A stretch of DNA of 48,172 nt, from NCBI GenBank assembly GCA_036897095.1, contig JAYMSP010000534.1, positions 1 through 48,172 on the forward strand. Direction: 5' to 3'. Each line of letters starts with the position of its first letter. The stretch's first letter is position 1. Both the position numbers and the translations under genes were made by a program. The DNA comes from Plantago elongata (taxonomy: Eukaryota; Streptophyta; Magnoliopsida; Lamiales; Plantaginaceae). The notes under the pieces were generated by a model. The model was not told the DNA's origin. It was given only the letters and a program-made list of their open reading frames with translations, and ran no database searches. This document shows, piece after piece, positions 34,092 to 45,966 of this stretch.

Positions 34092-37000
34092 TCATGCAAT
34101 TCCATGCACAGCTTTCTCAAAACCTTCCTCGGCAGTTGAAGCACGTTTAGCAAGTACATGGTCAGGGTGAGCCAGTTTCAATTGGCTGTGAAAGAAAAGG
34201 GAAAAAGAGAGGTGGTAAATTGAAGTATGAATTATCCTAATCCTACTAAACAAAGGAGACACCAATCTGTTGGCCAACAATCTTAAGTTTCACATGAAAA
34301 ATGAAATCTATCCTAAGCCCAAATAGTGTTGCAACAGTTGACGCATGCATTATCAGTTCAGGTGGCAACCAAACTAAAGATACAACGTCAATAGGCCTAT
34401 TTCTCAAACAGCAGCAAGAAGATAATATCCAAAATAAAGAATCATGTTTCGTATATATTCTACATGTGGCAGATCTTTATCATAGTTGAATAAGTTTAAT
34501 AATCTCTAGTCAATGAGTCAATGCCAATCAAGAGAAAAAAGCAGGAACTCTTGTGAAATTAGCCAAGTTGAAATAACAGGAGATACGGCAAACCACCATT
34601 CTAAAGTCTAAATGGTCAACCCATGCAAGTGATGAATCTAACACACAGGGAATAGAGTTAACTTGGTTCAATTTAAAAGGTAGACTGAATCCTACCTGAG
34701 AAATCGTGATGAAGACTTTCCTAGGTGAAGACTGCAGACAACCAAATTTGCCAGAGTTTCTGGATCCTTAGCATCCTGTATAAACCATCATAACCAGCTG
34801 TCAATTCATATAACCATCGTATCCCACTTAGTTGCAAAAAATTCTTGTTGGATAGCTGCAATCAAGTTCAGACCAAAATCCATTTTCCATGTTTTAACCC
34901 AGAATATAGCTGCTACAAAAACTCCCATGTACTCACAACTCTTTGGGTGAAACAAACTATTTTCACTTGTTTCATATTCATTTTCGTAATTTACCTTAAT
35001 ACCGGGTGTTTTTGCTAGCTACTTTCTGATACGAATAGAATACAGCGCCTTCATCATAATCCTACGCCATTTTCAGCTAGCCCACGTATTATGGGCTCCA
35101 CAGAACTAGGGCAAGAGACTCTTATAACTTTTGTATGATTCCAACACAACACACAGTGGAACACTCGCCTTATATAACTAATTTAATCTAAGTATCTGTC
35201 TCCCGCCTAACGCATCCTTTAAAGGTTTTCGGAAGCAATAAAAAAATCGATGTGCCAAATGAAATTATATCCAATAAGCAGCATTTCGGAGCCACTGCAG
35301 CTCCGATTTCAGTTCCAGTATATCAACATTTTAACAGTTATATCACCATATATTACTTGTCGTCTACCCCACTGTGCAAGAGGGTACAATAAAAACCGGA
35401 ACAAACAAATTTGCAATACTTTACCTTGTTTAGGGCTTCAAGCAAGAGTGTCTCTGCTTCATCAAATTCACCCTTGTGCATGCAACAAACTGCCTTCCCG
35501 TTTAGGATCAAGCTGGTCATTTGGTACTTCTCTGAGAAATCCTGGAATATAAGATAAGCTTCCTGTATCTTTGAACCACCCTAATTCAACAAACAAGAAG
35601 GTTAGTAGATTATTTTGGACGCTTTGTTGATCAAAGATCTGTAGTATGCTGTATTACACTAACCACAGCCAAGTTTAGCCATGCACTTGCAAGTTGAGTT
35701 AGTGTATGATCTTCATCTATTTGCTGCATAACCCTCAGTTGTTTCTCTGCATAATCTGATCGATACATCTTTAGAAATATTTGGACATTTAACGCGAATC
35801 TGCAAGAAAAGCAGCACATTTTAGCAGAACATTGGAGTTTCACATACCATCATTCATAAAGCAACTACAAGCTATGCACACCAAGGATGAGACTAGCTAA
35901 ACTCCTATAAAGCATATGTCATAAAAGATTACAGTGAGACGAACACATGCAAGACAAACATGAGATGTTAGATATGCACATCACTTTATTGAGATGACTC
36001 ACAAATCCATCGTCCCGCCAGCATTTGTATGCTTCAGAGCCTCAACATAATCTTGTTCGTGAGTGAATATAATCCCTGCCATAAGACGCAGTATAGGGTT
36101 GTTTCCAATGGCTGGATCATCTAACCATTCACGAAGACTGGAAATGGCCACTTCCTACAAATTATTGAAAGGGTACGTTAGTTTTGACCAGCACCAGAAC
36201 ACACAAAATATCACTCAACATTCATCAAATCAATTCTAAACAGAACTATGTTGTCACCAGATAGAATTTTGCAATATGAGCTCAAAAGAAAACGTAACCT
36301 CTTCTTTTTATCCATTTATATTACATCAAAGTTAGAGATGATAGTCAATATCCGAATATGGATGACATTTTCCATTAATAGTTGATACAATTGGAGTTCC
36401 ATTAGTTTCATAGTTACCTCCACGCTAAGAAGGAGTATATAATGTTAATACTTAACCATTCATATATGTGAAACATACAGTATACGCAGCCAACTTAATT
36501 ACAATAATATCCACTTGAGAACAAATAACATACTTTACGTCAATGCTTCACTTAAGGCCTCTCCGATTTAAACCATAAGCATAAAATGAATACAAAGCTG
36601 ATCCAGGCAAAAATGTATGAACTATGAAGTGATATTGGTTAACATTTTCTAATCCCGATCACCCAAGTATGATCAATCAGATAGACTCATACACCTAAAC
36701 TTTCATTCCGATTCATGCTTTTACTCGCTTACATTATAAACTTAAAACAGATAACAACCAAAAAATTCAAAATAAAACAGATCCATTCAAACAATCACCA
36801 CAATCAATCACTGTCCAAAACTGTGTAATTCAATTCAATTCAATTCAATTCAATTCAATTCAATTCAACAGCACACACTTTATTTTCAGGTCCAGCTAGA
36901 TACAGAGCTAGCAATTTCACGGCCTGGAGTGGCGTTGCCGCAGACGAATCGATCTCATTAATAACCAGCTGCCACACAAAAAACGATTCGATTAATCGAT

Positions 37001-37243
37001 AATCAATCGACTCAGATTAGGACTGAAAGGAAGTTTCCAGATCGAAGCAGATCGTGGATCGACGCATACCTGGTAGCTGCCTAGAGCAATGTAAGAGCGG
37101 TAAACAATGGAATCCCTCTCAATGGCTTCGTCTTCGGAGAGATTGGGGATTTCGCTGTTGTTGATCGCGGCCTGAAATGCTCCGATGTAGAAATTGTTCC
37201 TCAGACCGAACAACAGGTCGGGTCCTCCAGCTACAACTGCCAT
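34092..37243 (-). CDS. COPE: coatomer subunit epsilon (epsilon-COP)
   Basis: Subunit of the COPI coat, which forms vesicles for Golgi-to-ER and intra-Golgi transport; epsilon binds alpha-COP in the outer coat. Seven minus-strand exons: 37243-37070, 36968-36879, 36154-36003, 35799-35664, 35580-35425, 34775-34696, 34185-34092. They sum to 882 nt, 293 aa, in phase, against about 292 aa for Arabidopsis At1g30630. Family blocks seen are GGPDLLFGLRNNFYIGAFQ (N-terminus), IPNLSEDEAIERDSIVYRSY, SLREWLDDPAIGNNPI, YAEKQLRVMQQIDEDHTLTQ, LILNGKAVCCMH and QLKLAHPDHVLAKRAS near the end. The fold is a TPR-like superhelix, consistent with the helical pattern. The ATG at 37243 gives MAVVAGGPD. A CAATT repeat lies just inside intron 2. 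The gene looks intact. Confidence 0.96.
36827..36868. repeat. (CAATT)n microsatellite in epsilon-COP intron 2
   Basis: About eight CAATT units in an almost perfect run. On the gene strand it starts only nine bases after the intron 2 GT donor (36878-36877). Length changes here could affect the donor context. Confidence 0.9.
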
Positions 37244-38086
37244 TGTTCGATTTCTGGTTTTGGTTTGTTGGTTGTGAGATCAGATCTTAGAGAGGAGTGG
37301 AGAAATGGAGTGCAATTGAAAAAACGAAAACCACACTAGAGGTAGATGCAGATGACTAATTCCAGAATGTTTTTCTTACTTATGACGCTTTCGATATAAA
37401 TCGCTTTCTGGGAAACGCTCCAGAGTTTGCAAATGCATAACACAACTGTTTTTGTAATTTTCGACTAGTTGGTTTAAAATTTAAATTACAATTTATATTA
37501 CAATTTTTAATAAAAAGGTATATAACTGTAAACAATGAAGGAATAACTCAATAGATCCTTCTAACTGTTTTAAATAAATAGTATATTTTTTTCAATTAAA
37601 AATAACTAATTATATTAATTATAAACACTACAACTTTTACTTTTACAATCTTATACTGCTTTTTACGATGATATATATCAAACACTAAAAACTTTTACTT
37701 AAAATTAACTTTAATCAATTTTTAGTGTAATCAAATGAAAATCTTATATAAGCATTTGTAACACACACTTAAAAATCCGACTAATGAGATTGTTACATTG
37801 ATTTTTAATAATTTTGTTAGAATTTCTCTATATAGCCTTTAATAACTCTTTAATTAAAAGTGAACTATTATGTTGCATTGATTCGGGTCTGTATTAGTAA
37901 GTTTCAATAGAGTAAATTGCCAAGGACCATTTTGTCGAGATATTATTGGGACTGAAAATCATATACATTATGATTGTAGCAAAAAATATGAGCGTATATT
38001 TCTAAAAACATCTACATACACATAAAATTGTTCAATTATATAACATTATAAATATTGTCTACAATGTTATATTTATAGGTATAATA
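37244..38086. other. promoter side of epsilon-COP and AT-rich spacer
   Basis: The first ~150 bp are probably the 5' UTR and promoter of epsilon-COP. The rest is AT-rich with no recognised gene. Confidence 0.4.
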
Positions 38087-38319
38087 TCTCCCTTGTCCTA
38101 ATTTTTATCATCCCGTATTTTTTTATTCTATCCCAACTTCTTTTTTCGACCACTTAAAGGAAAAGTTTAGCTTCTATTTCATACAATTTTTTTTTCTATA
38201 CTTTTGTCATACTTTATACAATCTATTTTTTATTTTATTACCATCTATTTTATTATTATTTTCTTTTAATTTGGTACCCGAACCCGCAAAAAGATAAAAG
38301 ATGCAAAGGGACAAGGGAG
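38087..38319. mobile_element. Stowaway-like MITE upstream of the BBE-like gene
   Basis: CTCCCTTGTCC at the left end and GGACAAGGGAG at the right end are perfect inverted repeats; a TA follows the right end and a TA lies one base before the left end. The interior of about 210 bp is AT-rich and non-coding. It lies about 200 bp upstream of the BBE-like ATG, so it may contribute to that promoter. Confidence 0.75.
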
Positions 38320-38520
38320 TATGGGTCTCTCAACTCCCTCGCTTGTTTTGTCCCAGAATCACGAGCATTTCAACGTCATCATATTAAAATTACAGTTGAG
38401 AGTAGATTCAGGGAGCAAAATCCGGACAACCATTTACCTTAATATAGCATATCTTTGGTTTGGTTTCATTGTTCTTATACTGTTATACATATAGCAGTTT
38501 GGAACATAGTTTTTCTCAAC

Positions 38521-40224
38521 ATGCATTCATTTAGCATGGGGCACCATGAAATCATCTCTTGGTTTCTCATTTTTTTAATTTCATGGGTGGCTACATGTAA
38601 TAATGCTCATGCATTTCTAGACTTCTTTTCGGCTGGCTCGCAGCACCTGTATTCCGTGGGTGGTGGCGGCCAACCTACATTTCTGGAATGCATTTCTAAA
38701 TATCCGGAGGGAGTTCCAGGGCGGATTTACGCTCCTGATAGCCCTGCGTATATTGACCACTTGACAACTGCCTCGCAGAACCCACGATGGTTTAATGTAA
38801 CAGTTCAACGCCCCTCGTTCATTGCATTTCCTGGAAGACCAGAGGAAATTCGACCTGTTATTCTATGTGGTAAGGAGCTTGGTCTCCAAGTTCGGGTCAA
38901 GAGTGGGGGTCATGACTATGAAGGCCTGTCCTTCCGCTCTCTGGGAGGTCCATTCGTCATGGTTGATCTTTCCAGTCTGGTTGCCACAACTGTTGATGTT
39001 AAAGAGGAAACAGCCTGGATTGAGGCAGGAGTCACATTAGGGCGGCTATATTACGAAATATACAAACAAAGCTCAACTCTTGCATTTCCTGGTGGATTGT
39101 ATAGAGGGGTCGGCTCTGGAGGGCACATCAGCGGTGGGGGGCTAGGGACCTTGTTGCGGAAGTATGGGCTTGCAGCTGATAATGTGTTGGATGCACGCAT
39201 TATGGATGTGAACGGGGCAATCTTGGACAGGAAAAGCATGGGCGAAGATCTTTTCTGGGCAATCAGGGGTGGTGGAGGAGCAAGCTTTGGTGTAATCCTT
39301 GCATGGAAGCTCAAACTGGTTCGAGTCCCAGAACAAGTCACTGGCTTTACCGTTCGCAGGAAATTTTCACCTGAAAATTTTGATCTTCTCCAGAAGTGGC
39401 AGAACAATGCGTATAAACTCCCGGAAGACCTCTTTATCAGAGTTCTAATCTTCCCTGATAAAAGTGGCCAAGAAACCTTTCTCAAGATTAATTACAACGG
39501 TCTATTTCTTGGAACTGCCGAACAACTGGTTCTATTATTAAAGAATACCTTTCCAGAGTTTGAATTGGAGACTAGACATTGTACTGGAGAAAAAATTCCT
39601 TGCACAGAAAGGCCCTGTCCTAGGATATCTTGTTACCAAGTTCCATGGATCAGATCAGTTCTATTCTTCATGAGCATGAATCCCCCAACAAACTATGCTC
39701 CTGAGGTCTTGTTGGAGCATCAAAATGCTACAACGAGCTTTCAAAAGGCTACATCAGATTTCTTACAAGCACCGATTCCCAATGAGGGATTCAAGATGTT
39801 GCAAGATATGTTAACACCTATGATGGAGAATTCCTTTCCCATGGTTATAATGGATCCCTTCGGAGGGAAGATGGATGCGATTGCAGAAAATGAGACACCG
39901 TTCCCATATAGAAAGGGAACTCTGTATAGCTTGCAATACATGGCAAATTGGGGTGACAATGCTGAAGAAGAGAAACAAGTAAATTGGCTGAGAGAGGTGT
40001 TCGGGAAAATGGAACCATATGTGCCGCGGTCACCAAGACCAGCATACCTGAACTACAAGGATCTCGCTTTGGGGCAAAATGATCAAAATTGCAGCTACGA
40101 GCAAGCAAAGGTGTGGGGTGAGAAGTACTTCAAAGGGAACTTTGAAAGATTAGCAAGAGTTAAGGGCAGAGTTGATCCTGGGAATTTCTTTAGAAATGAA
40201 CAAAGCATCCCAGTTCTATTGTGA
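38521..40224 (+). CDS. berberine bridge enzyme-like FAD oxidase
   Basis: Secreted FAD-linked oxidase of the BBE-like family (567 aa), intronless as most of the family. Members oxidise alkaloids, oligosaccharides or monolignols; this one's substrate cannot be told. The N-terminus has a signal peptide (about residues 12-31). A FAD-binding PCMH domain follows: SFIAFPGRPEEI, then VKSGGHDYEG, where His131 is the residue that normally carries FAD covalently. Next is GGHISGGGLGTLLRKYGL. At the usual second FAD link (family V-C-P-T) this protein has L-Y-R-G, so Tyr194 replaces Cys. The C-terminal BBE domain shows PAYLNYKDLALG and YFKGNFERLARVKGRVDPGN. The start is the ATG at 38521; one at 38536 (MGHHEII) is an alternative. 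The open frame upstream to 38455 lacks an ATG. It is convergent with the alpha-glucosidase gene, the stops only 162 bp apart. Confidence 0.93.
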   Translation: MHSFSMGHHEIISWFLIFLISWVATCNNAHAFLDFFSAGSQHLYSVGGGGQPTFLECISKYPEGVPGRIYAPDSPAYIDHLTTASQNPRWFNVTVQRPSFIAFPGRPEEIRPVILCGKELGLQVRVKSGGHDYEGLSFRSLGGPFVMVDLSSLVATTVDVKEETAWIEAGVTLGRLYYEIYKQSSTLAFPGGLYRGVGSGGHISGGGLGTLLRKYGLAADNVLDARIMDVNGAILDRKSMGEDLFWAIRGGGGASFGVILAWKLKLVRVPEQVTGFTVRRKFSPENFDLLQKWQNNAYKLPEDLFIRVLIFPDKSGQETFLKINYNGLFLGTAEQLVLLLKNTFPEFELETRHCTGEKIPCTERPCPRISCYQVPWIRSVLFFMSMNPPTNYAPEVLLEHQNATTSFQKATSDFLQAPIPNEGFKMLQDMLTPMMENSFPMVIMDPFGGKMDAIAENETPFPYRKGTLYSLQYMANWGDNAEEEKQVNWLREVFGKMEPYVPRSPRPAYLNYKDLALGQNDQNCSYEQAKVWGEKYFKGNFERLARVKGRVDPGNFFRNEQSIPVLL

Positions 40225-40386
40225 TCATGTAACCCGAATGTATGTTCATAATAAAATGATTAATCTTGCACACATTGTCTGATACAGTTTCAAGCCACAT
40301 TTTTATTCCTTGTCTATTACTAAAAGAACTAAACTCCCAACATTATTCATTTGATTATCATGATTAAGTTTCTTGTAGAATCTTTC

Positions 40387-43300
40387 TTACAATGCTCTGA
40401 TATTTTCCCTGAATGTAATCTCCATCTTAATCTCTTTTCCAACAAGCAACCATAGATGCAGTAGCTCCAAAGTAACAAATCCATTGCTTGTGTTCTTAAC
40501 ATTCATTGCCAATTTAGTATGTCTTTTTCCAATTCCATTAGAGAACACGAGCCCTTCTACCGTGTTTCTCTTCAATCCAAGAATCGTTACCTTTTCAATA
40601 ATCAACTTCTGTCCCACAACATATTCTCCATTCAAAACCTCAGATTCAAGAACCAGTTTCTTCTCACCAATGCCACAGTTGAATTTTATCAAACTCCAAT
40701 TGCCTCCTTCACCGCCCATCTCCAAATCCTCTCCATTATCCAAGAAAATTTCTCCGGTACTATTATTACCTCTGCTGACAACTACCAGCAACTCAAATGG
40801 TGTTTTCCTGGCTGCTTCTGTCGTCATCGCTTCTCCTTGCATGGCCAATATGGTTCCTTCTCGAACATGCACATTTATGTGATCAGAAGGTGCTTCCAGC
40901 CTAACTGAATGACCAGTTTCTACTATGACAGAACGTGAGTAGTTGAACATGTCAAACCAGTTCCCTTTTGGAAAGTATGCATCCACATAGTCAACTCCAG
41001 GATTTAGCACAGGTGACACCATCACGCCATGGCCTAATAGAAACTGAGAGCTGATTCCATAAGTTTTAGTATCCTCAGGAAACGAGAAGAATAGTGGCCT
41101 TGCAATTGGTTTCCCTTTGGTGTGCGCCTCATACATTAGCATGTAAAAGTATGGTAATAGTCGATAGCGAAGGCCTAACACTTTCCTGGCTGATTGAGCA
41201 ACAGAATCCCAGAGATACAGCTCTTGACGAATAGTACTCTTATCTGAATGGTCTCTAGAAAATGGATAGAATGCCCCCAACTACAGTACAGCACAAATAT
41301 GAGGAAATTAGTATAAGAACTGATGTTATATGCCCCAAAACTTGGAAATGATGACACTTGAGTGCAGAGTTGACAGTACACATGGTGATTTAAGGTGACG
41401 AAACAATACATTAAGGGGGAATCATGCATTTTTCAGTAAAGCTAGATCTAGTGAAGTCATCACAAACCTGAATCCAGCGACGACAAAGTTCTTCAGTTGT
41501 GTTTCCAGAGAAACCACATATATCTGCTCCAACCATTGGCATGCCAAATATTCCAAAACTTAAAATGCTTGGGACTGTGTATGCCAAGTCATTCCAAGTT
41601 GCAGCATTGTCTCCGGTCCAATGTGCAGTGTATTTTCCAGAACCAACAAAAGTAGACCTACTCAACACAAATGGCCTTCTACCAGTTACTTTAGCTAAAG
41701 CTTTATTTGTAGCTCTCGACTCCAAAAATCCGTACATATTATGAACATTATACTCTGTGACATTCCCGAAGTGCAGTGATGTCGCAGGTACAGTATTCAC
41801 ATTGATAGGACGGTTGGATCCTGAATTGTTGATCTTATATGGAGGATCATCAAGGGTAGATGTTGGAATATTGGGTGAGGTTATGAAGTTGGATAGTTCA
41901 TTCATGTCAATCCACAGGCCATCGACTGGAAGAAGTTCATGGAATATCTTGATCTCATTTGTCCAAAAGCTTTCGCTTCTTGGGTTTAGAAAGTCAGGAT
42001 AATAGGTCAGTCCTGGCCATACTTCACCTTGATATGGGACATTCTTGCGCTCTATGAAGATTTTATCTTGCATTCCTCTCCTGTATGTAGGGTATGAGTC
42101 ATTTATGTTAATACCTGCATATTTGTGGCGATTTCAGTTTCTCACGAAGAAAACATGAAATTCATTATCCGGGCTGTTATAAGACTTGACTGATGCTCAC
42201 CCGGATCTATGATGACGACATATTTCTGACCATTCTTGTGAAGTGTATCAACAAATTTGTTCATCTTATCAGCTGGGAAATTAATCGGGTCAAGAGTGAA
42301 ATCTTTGTAAGCATCCATGTAATCAATATCAGTCCACATAACTTCTAGAGGGATCTGAGCTTTTGAGTAATTTGCAACGACGTTCTCAATGTCATTGACA
42401 TCTTTATAACCATACCGGCACTGGTGAAAGCCTGCATCAGCAAGATATAAATCAGTTTAGCACAGCTGTAAATAACCCTCACAGAAACTCTCACAAAACA
42501 ATCCTAACCTAAGCAGATTCACTCTCTTCCGATTAACTCAAAACATTAACAATAATAGTCCCTTCCCTACAGCATAATGCTCCAGTTCCTAGTTTCATGC
42601 AAAAGCTCAAGAAATCTCCATCTTCCTGTCAATTAGCCTAATTCCTTTATATATGCATATTATGCTCCTTATCACACTATCCTCCTTCATACCAATTTAT
42701 CTCAAGAACTTCAGATCTGAACATCTCAAGCTAAGGTCCACTTAAGGTTATCTTCTTTGTTTATAATCAAACTACATAACTAGCAATTTTGAAGCCATAG
42801 ACAACAGCACTGAAATGATCAAACCGAAATTAGTCAAATAAAATTAGCAGGATCCTAAACTCTACTTACCAAAAGACCAATAAGGCATAGGGGCAGGGCG
42901 ACCGATAAGAGCAGTGTACTGCTCCAACACCAAATCCGGCATTGGTCCAGAAAAGAAATACAAGTCAATGATCCCACCAATCACTTTATAAGTTATCCTA
43001 TCACCAGTGTAAACAACATCCATCCCATTACTGTTAAGCAACAAAACACCATGGCTACTCCCCTTTGGAGACCTCACATCCATATAAAACGGGTGGGAGC
43101 CATACAAGTTAACATCCTTATTCGCACTACGAATGTCTGCAGTCCAAAGGGTCAATGTCTGATCTTTCTCCAACCGGAAAGAGCTCTTGGTATGTTCACC
43201 AATGCCATACAGATTGGAAGTTTCCGGTGGTAAAGACGATGAGAGCTGGATGTATTGGTCTTTGAAAATGAGGTAGGTGGAGGGGTTATTACCCGATGGA

Positions 43301-44023
43301 GTGGTGTCAAAGAGTGACTCTCCAGTGGAGTAGCGGGTGATAGAGAAACCGAATGGGGTGGTGTTGTGGAGGGTGAAGATCAAGTCCGAGTTGGGGTCCG
43401 TGAGCTGCAAAGGATTTTCATGGTGGCTCCCGGAGCAAGAATAGCTCCGGGGATTGGTGGTCGGACGGGGAAGAATGGTAGTTGGGATTTCCCATCGGAC
43501 GGCATTGGCATCAGTTATTCTGATTCTCAAGTGTTCCTCTGCTTCCAAGCTGCAACGTAGAATGCCTCGTTAAGTGAAGAAAGTCAACCAGACGAAAATA
43601 TCTAAGTTTTTGTACATAGAAAGTTTTTGCATTTTCTTCTTCTTGCCGTTAAGTTGAAATTCATTTTGAACTCGCAATCATCTAACAAGTTTTTTCTTTC
43701 TAGGTGATGATGTTATACTTGTACAGTTGTACTACTACATTTCAAAACATAAATACAGAAATGGATTAAGAGATGAGGTGTATGTACCTAGCAGTGAGGG
43801 TGAGTCGCTGAACATCGGGGCCGAAAATGGAGGTAGCGTTGATAAGGTGCAGATAGGCAGAGAGTGTATTTCCCTGTCGACTGACGGATTGGATGGTGTA
43901 ACCATATCCAATAGTTTGATCTGATGAACAAGATACTGATGGATTCAAGAAAATCCAAGCAAACAAGAAAATTAGCAAGTTTTTAGTATCACAACTAGCA
44001 CTACTGTAACTTGTTGCTTTCAT
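40387..44023 (-). CDS. GH31 alpha-glucosidase
   Basis: Glycoside hydrolase family 31 alpha-glucosidase (EC 3.2.1.20 type), which releases glucose from maltose and malto-oligosaccharides; closest in memory to Arabidopsis At5g11720 (about 900 aa). Five minus-strand exons: 44023-43788, 43549-42870, 42431-42201, 42114-41468, 41280-40387. They total 2,688 nt, 895 aa, all in phase. The N-terminus carries a signal peptide ([19 protein letters not shown]), so it enters the secretory route to wall or vacuole. Domains are an N-terminal beta-sandwich with [12 protein letters not shown], then a (beta/alpha)8 barrel with [12 protein letters not shown] (nucleophile Asp, about residue 452) and [11 protein letters not shown] (acid/base Asp, about 551). 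The C-terminal beta domains come from exon 5. Several N-x-S/T sites suggest glycosylation. No defects are seen. The last exon is duplicated at 46341-47216. Confidence 0.95.
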
Positions 44024-44473
44024 CTGTGTAGTTTGGATAAAATTGAAGCTAGATATAATCGATGATGAAGACGAACGATTGGGTCTGTTCAGATTGAGTC
44101 AATGAGCAACGTTAATAATCTACTAATCTGTAAGGATCATGTTCAGAAAGCAAATATAATGGGAGCAAAAGGGACGTTTATTGGCTTTTATTATGAATGG
44201 TCCCATGGTCCTGTACAATCCACTTGTTTGGAGGGTTTTTTTGTAAATTTCATTTAAGACACTGTCTACCTGGTATAGACTATAATGTATGTACCACATT
44301 TACCTCCACATATAGACCTCACCTACAATTCTACTAGCTAGATGATCTACGAGTGGTTAATTACATCTTCATCTTCGGAAAAATATATTTTTCACGAATT
44401 TTAGAGAAAGCTAATCTACAACTGAATTGAAGACTCTGGCTAACATAGGTCTCAAGAGAATATTCAAGGCAAA
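44024..44473. other. promoter region of the alpha-glucosidase gene
   Basis: A sequence of about 450 bp between the alpha-glucosidase ATG (minus strand) and the copia remnant. It presumably holds the promoter and 5' UTR. No clear motif was singled out. Confidence 0.4.
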
Positions 44474-45966
44474 GCAAGCAATTAAACAAGTCGGCAAGGT
44501 CAACAAAAGAAGAGGAAAAAGCAAAAGAAGAAAAATTCAAATATATACTTTTTTTTAACGGTGACTCGGAGAAAATTCAAGGTTAGTTAGTTATGGTAGT
44601 TATTAGCATCTAGAATCGATTGATAAATTCGATTCCCCAAGTGTCAAGCTGGGACACCTCGTAACATGAGGTCACGGGTTCGATTTCCCGAAATGGGTGA
44701 TTATATTCTCTGAATAGAGATTGATGGTGATTTCCATCTAGAATCGATTGATAAATTCGTTTTATTCAACAATTATAATTGTAATGCTATATTTCAACAA
44801 TTATAATAAAAATGGCAGTTACTATCAGTTATCTATTTTTCCAGTCTTTCATCTATATAAGCTGTAGCTAGCTCATTGTAAACATTCATTCTTTTCATTC
44901 ATGGAGAAATTCTCCTTCTAATAATCAATACATACAGTTTATATCACATGGTATCAATTGATATCTCTCCTCTTCGATCGATTGATTAGTTCTTTACTAT
45001 CTATTCTTCTTTGCGATTGTTCTTCCGCAAACCTTTCTCTTCTTCTTCCACAATCTATGTGCTAATCGATTCCAGTGAATCAATCTCTTTCTCAACCGTT
45101 TTCTCCTTTCTTTACTTCCCATGGCGGATTCAGATATAGTTACTCAGACGCAACATCCACCACCGACTTCAACAATCAGTCCGGATAGTAAGCAAAAGTG
45201 TGCTTCTATTGAGAGTCCATACTTGACTGATGTCACACAACTGAGGCTCACTTGGCTGCTGCCATCGACTATTAAGATATCTTAAAGGCAGTACATGTCA
45301 AGGTGTATTTTTGCCTGCTACTAGCAATCTCTAGCTCACAACTTACGGTGATAGTGATTGGGCAAGGTGCACTTAAACCAAGAGAAGTGTTACTGGTTAT
45401 GCCATCTTTCTGGGTGATTCTCTTGTGTTCTGGAAGTCCAAGAAGCAATCCACTGTTAGTCAATCTTCAACAGAGGCATAGTAAAGGGCTCTTGCATTCA
45501 CCACATGTGAAGTTCAGTGGATTTTATATCTTCTTAAAGATATTGGGATCTCTCATTCACAGCCTGCATCTATCTACACTGACTCAAGAAGTGCTTTATG
45601 CATCACAAAAAATCCAGTGCTCCCTGAAAAGACTAAGCATATTTAAATAGACTATCATTTTACAAGAGAGAAGTTGCAAGCTGGAGTGATTAAGATCATT
45701 CATATTCCTTCTTGCAGAACATTGCAGATTTGTTAACAAAGCCTTTACATGCTGATTTGCTTACATCTTTCAGCTTCAAGATGCATCTGCTCAATATCCA
45801 TATGCAAGCAATCAAACAAGTCAGCAAGGTCAACAAAAGAAGAGGGAAAAGCAAAGAGGGAAAATTCAAATGTTAGTTAGTTAGTTAGGGTAGTTACTAG
45901 CAGTTATTTCTTTTTCCAGTCTTTCATCTATATAAGCTGTAGCTAGCTCATTGTAAACATTCATTT
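44474..45966 (+). mobile_element. broken Ty1/copia retrotransposon remnant
   Basis: Two related LTR segments face the same way: the left one about 44474-44948 and a shorter right one about 45804-45966. They share GCAAGCAAT, CAAGGTCAACAAAAGAAGAG and TATAAGCTGTAGCTAGCTCA. A primer-binding site (TGGTATCAATTG) starts at 44949 after the left LTR, and a gag-like start lies near 45121. A copia-type RNase H end (GDSDWA and [16 protein letters not shown] type) lies at about 45240-45780. The element is broken, with only a small part of a full copia present and many breaks. The LTRs differ at many sites, so insertion is fairly old. The left LTR carries the SINE-like insert described separately. Confidence 0.75.
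44607..44759 (+). mobile_element. tRNA-derived SINE-like insert with 25-bp direct repeats
   Basis: The 25 bases from CATCTAGAATCGATTGATAA onward (ending in ATTCG) occur at 44607-44631 and again at 44735-44759. Between them lies a ~103-bp segment with a Pol III B box (GGTTCGATTTC at 44677-44687). A weak A box (TGTCAAGCTGGG) precedes it at the normal distance of about 35 bases. The right copia LTR lacks this block. This is consistent with a short SINE that duplicated its target, but there is no poly-A tail, so it is a candidate only. Confidence 0.45.

Noticed and set aside
40484-40908. Antisense frames of ~130 aa opposite alpha-glucosidase exon 5
   Set aside because: Mirror frames of a conserved exon; the same antisense opening recurs in the duplicate, as expected from shared sequence.
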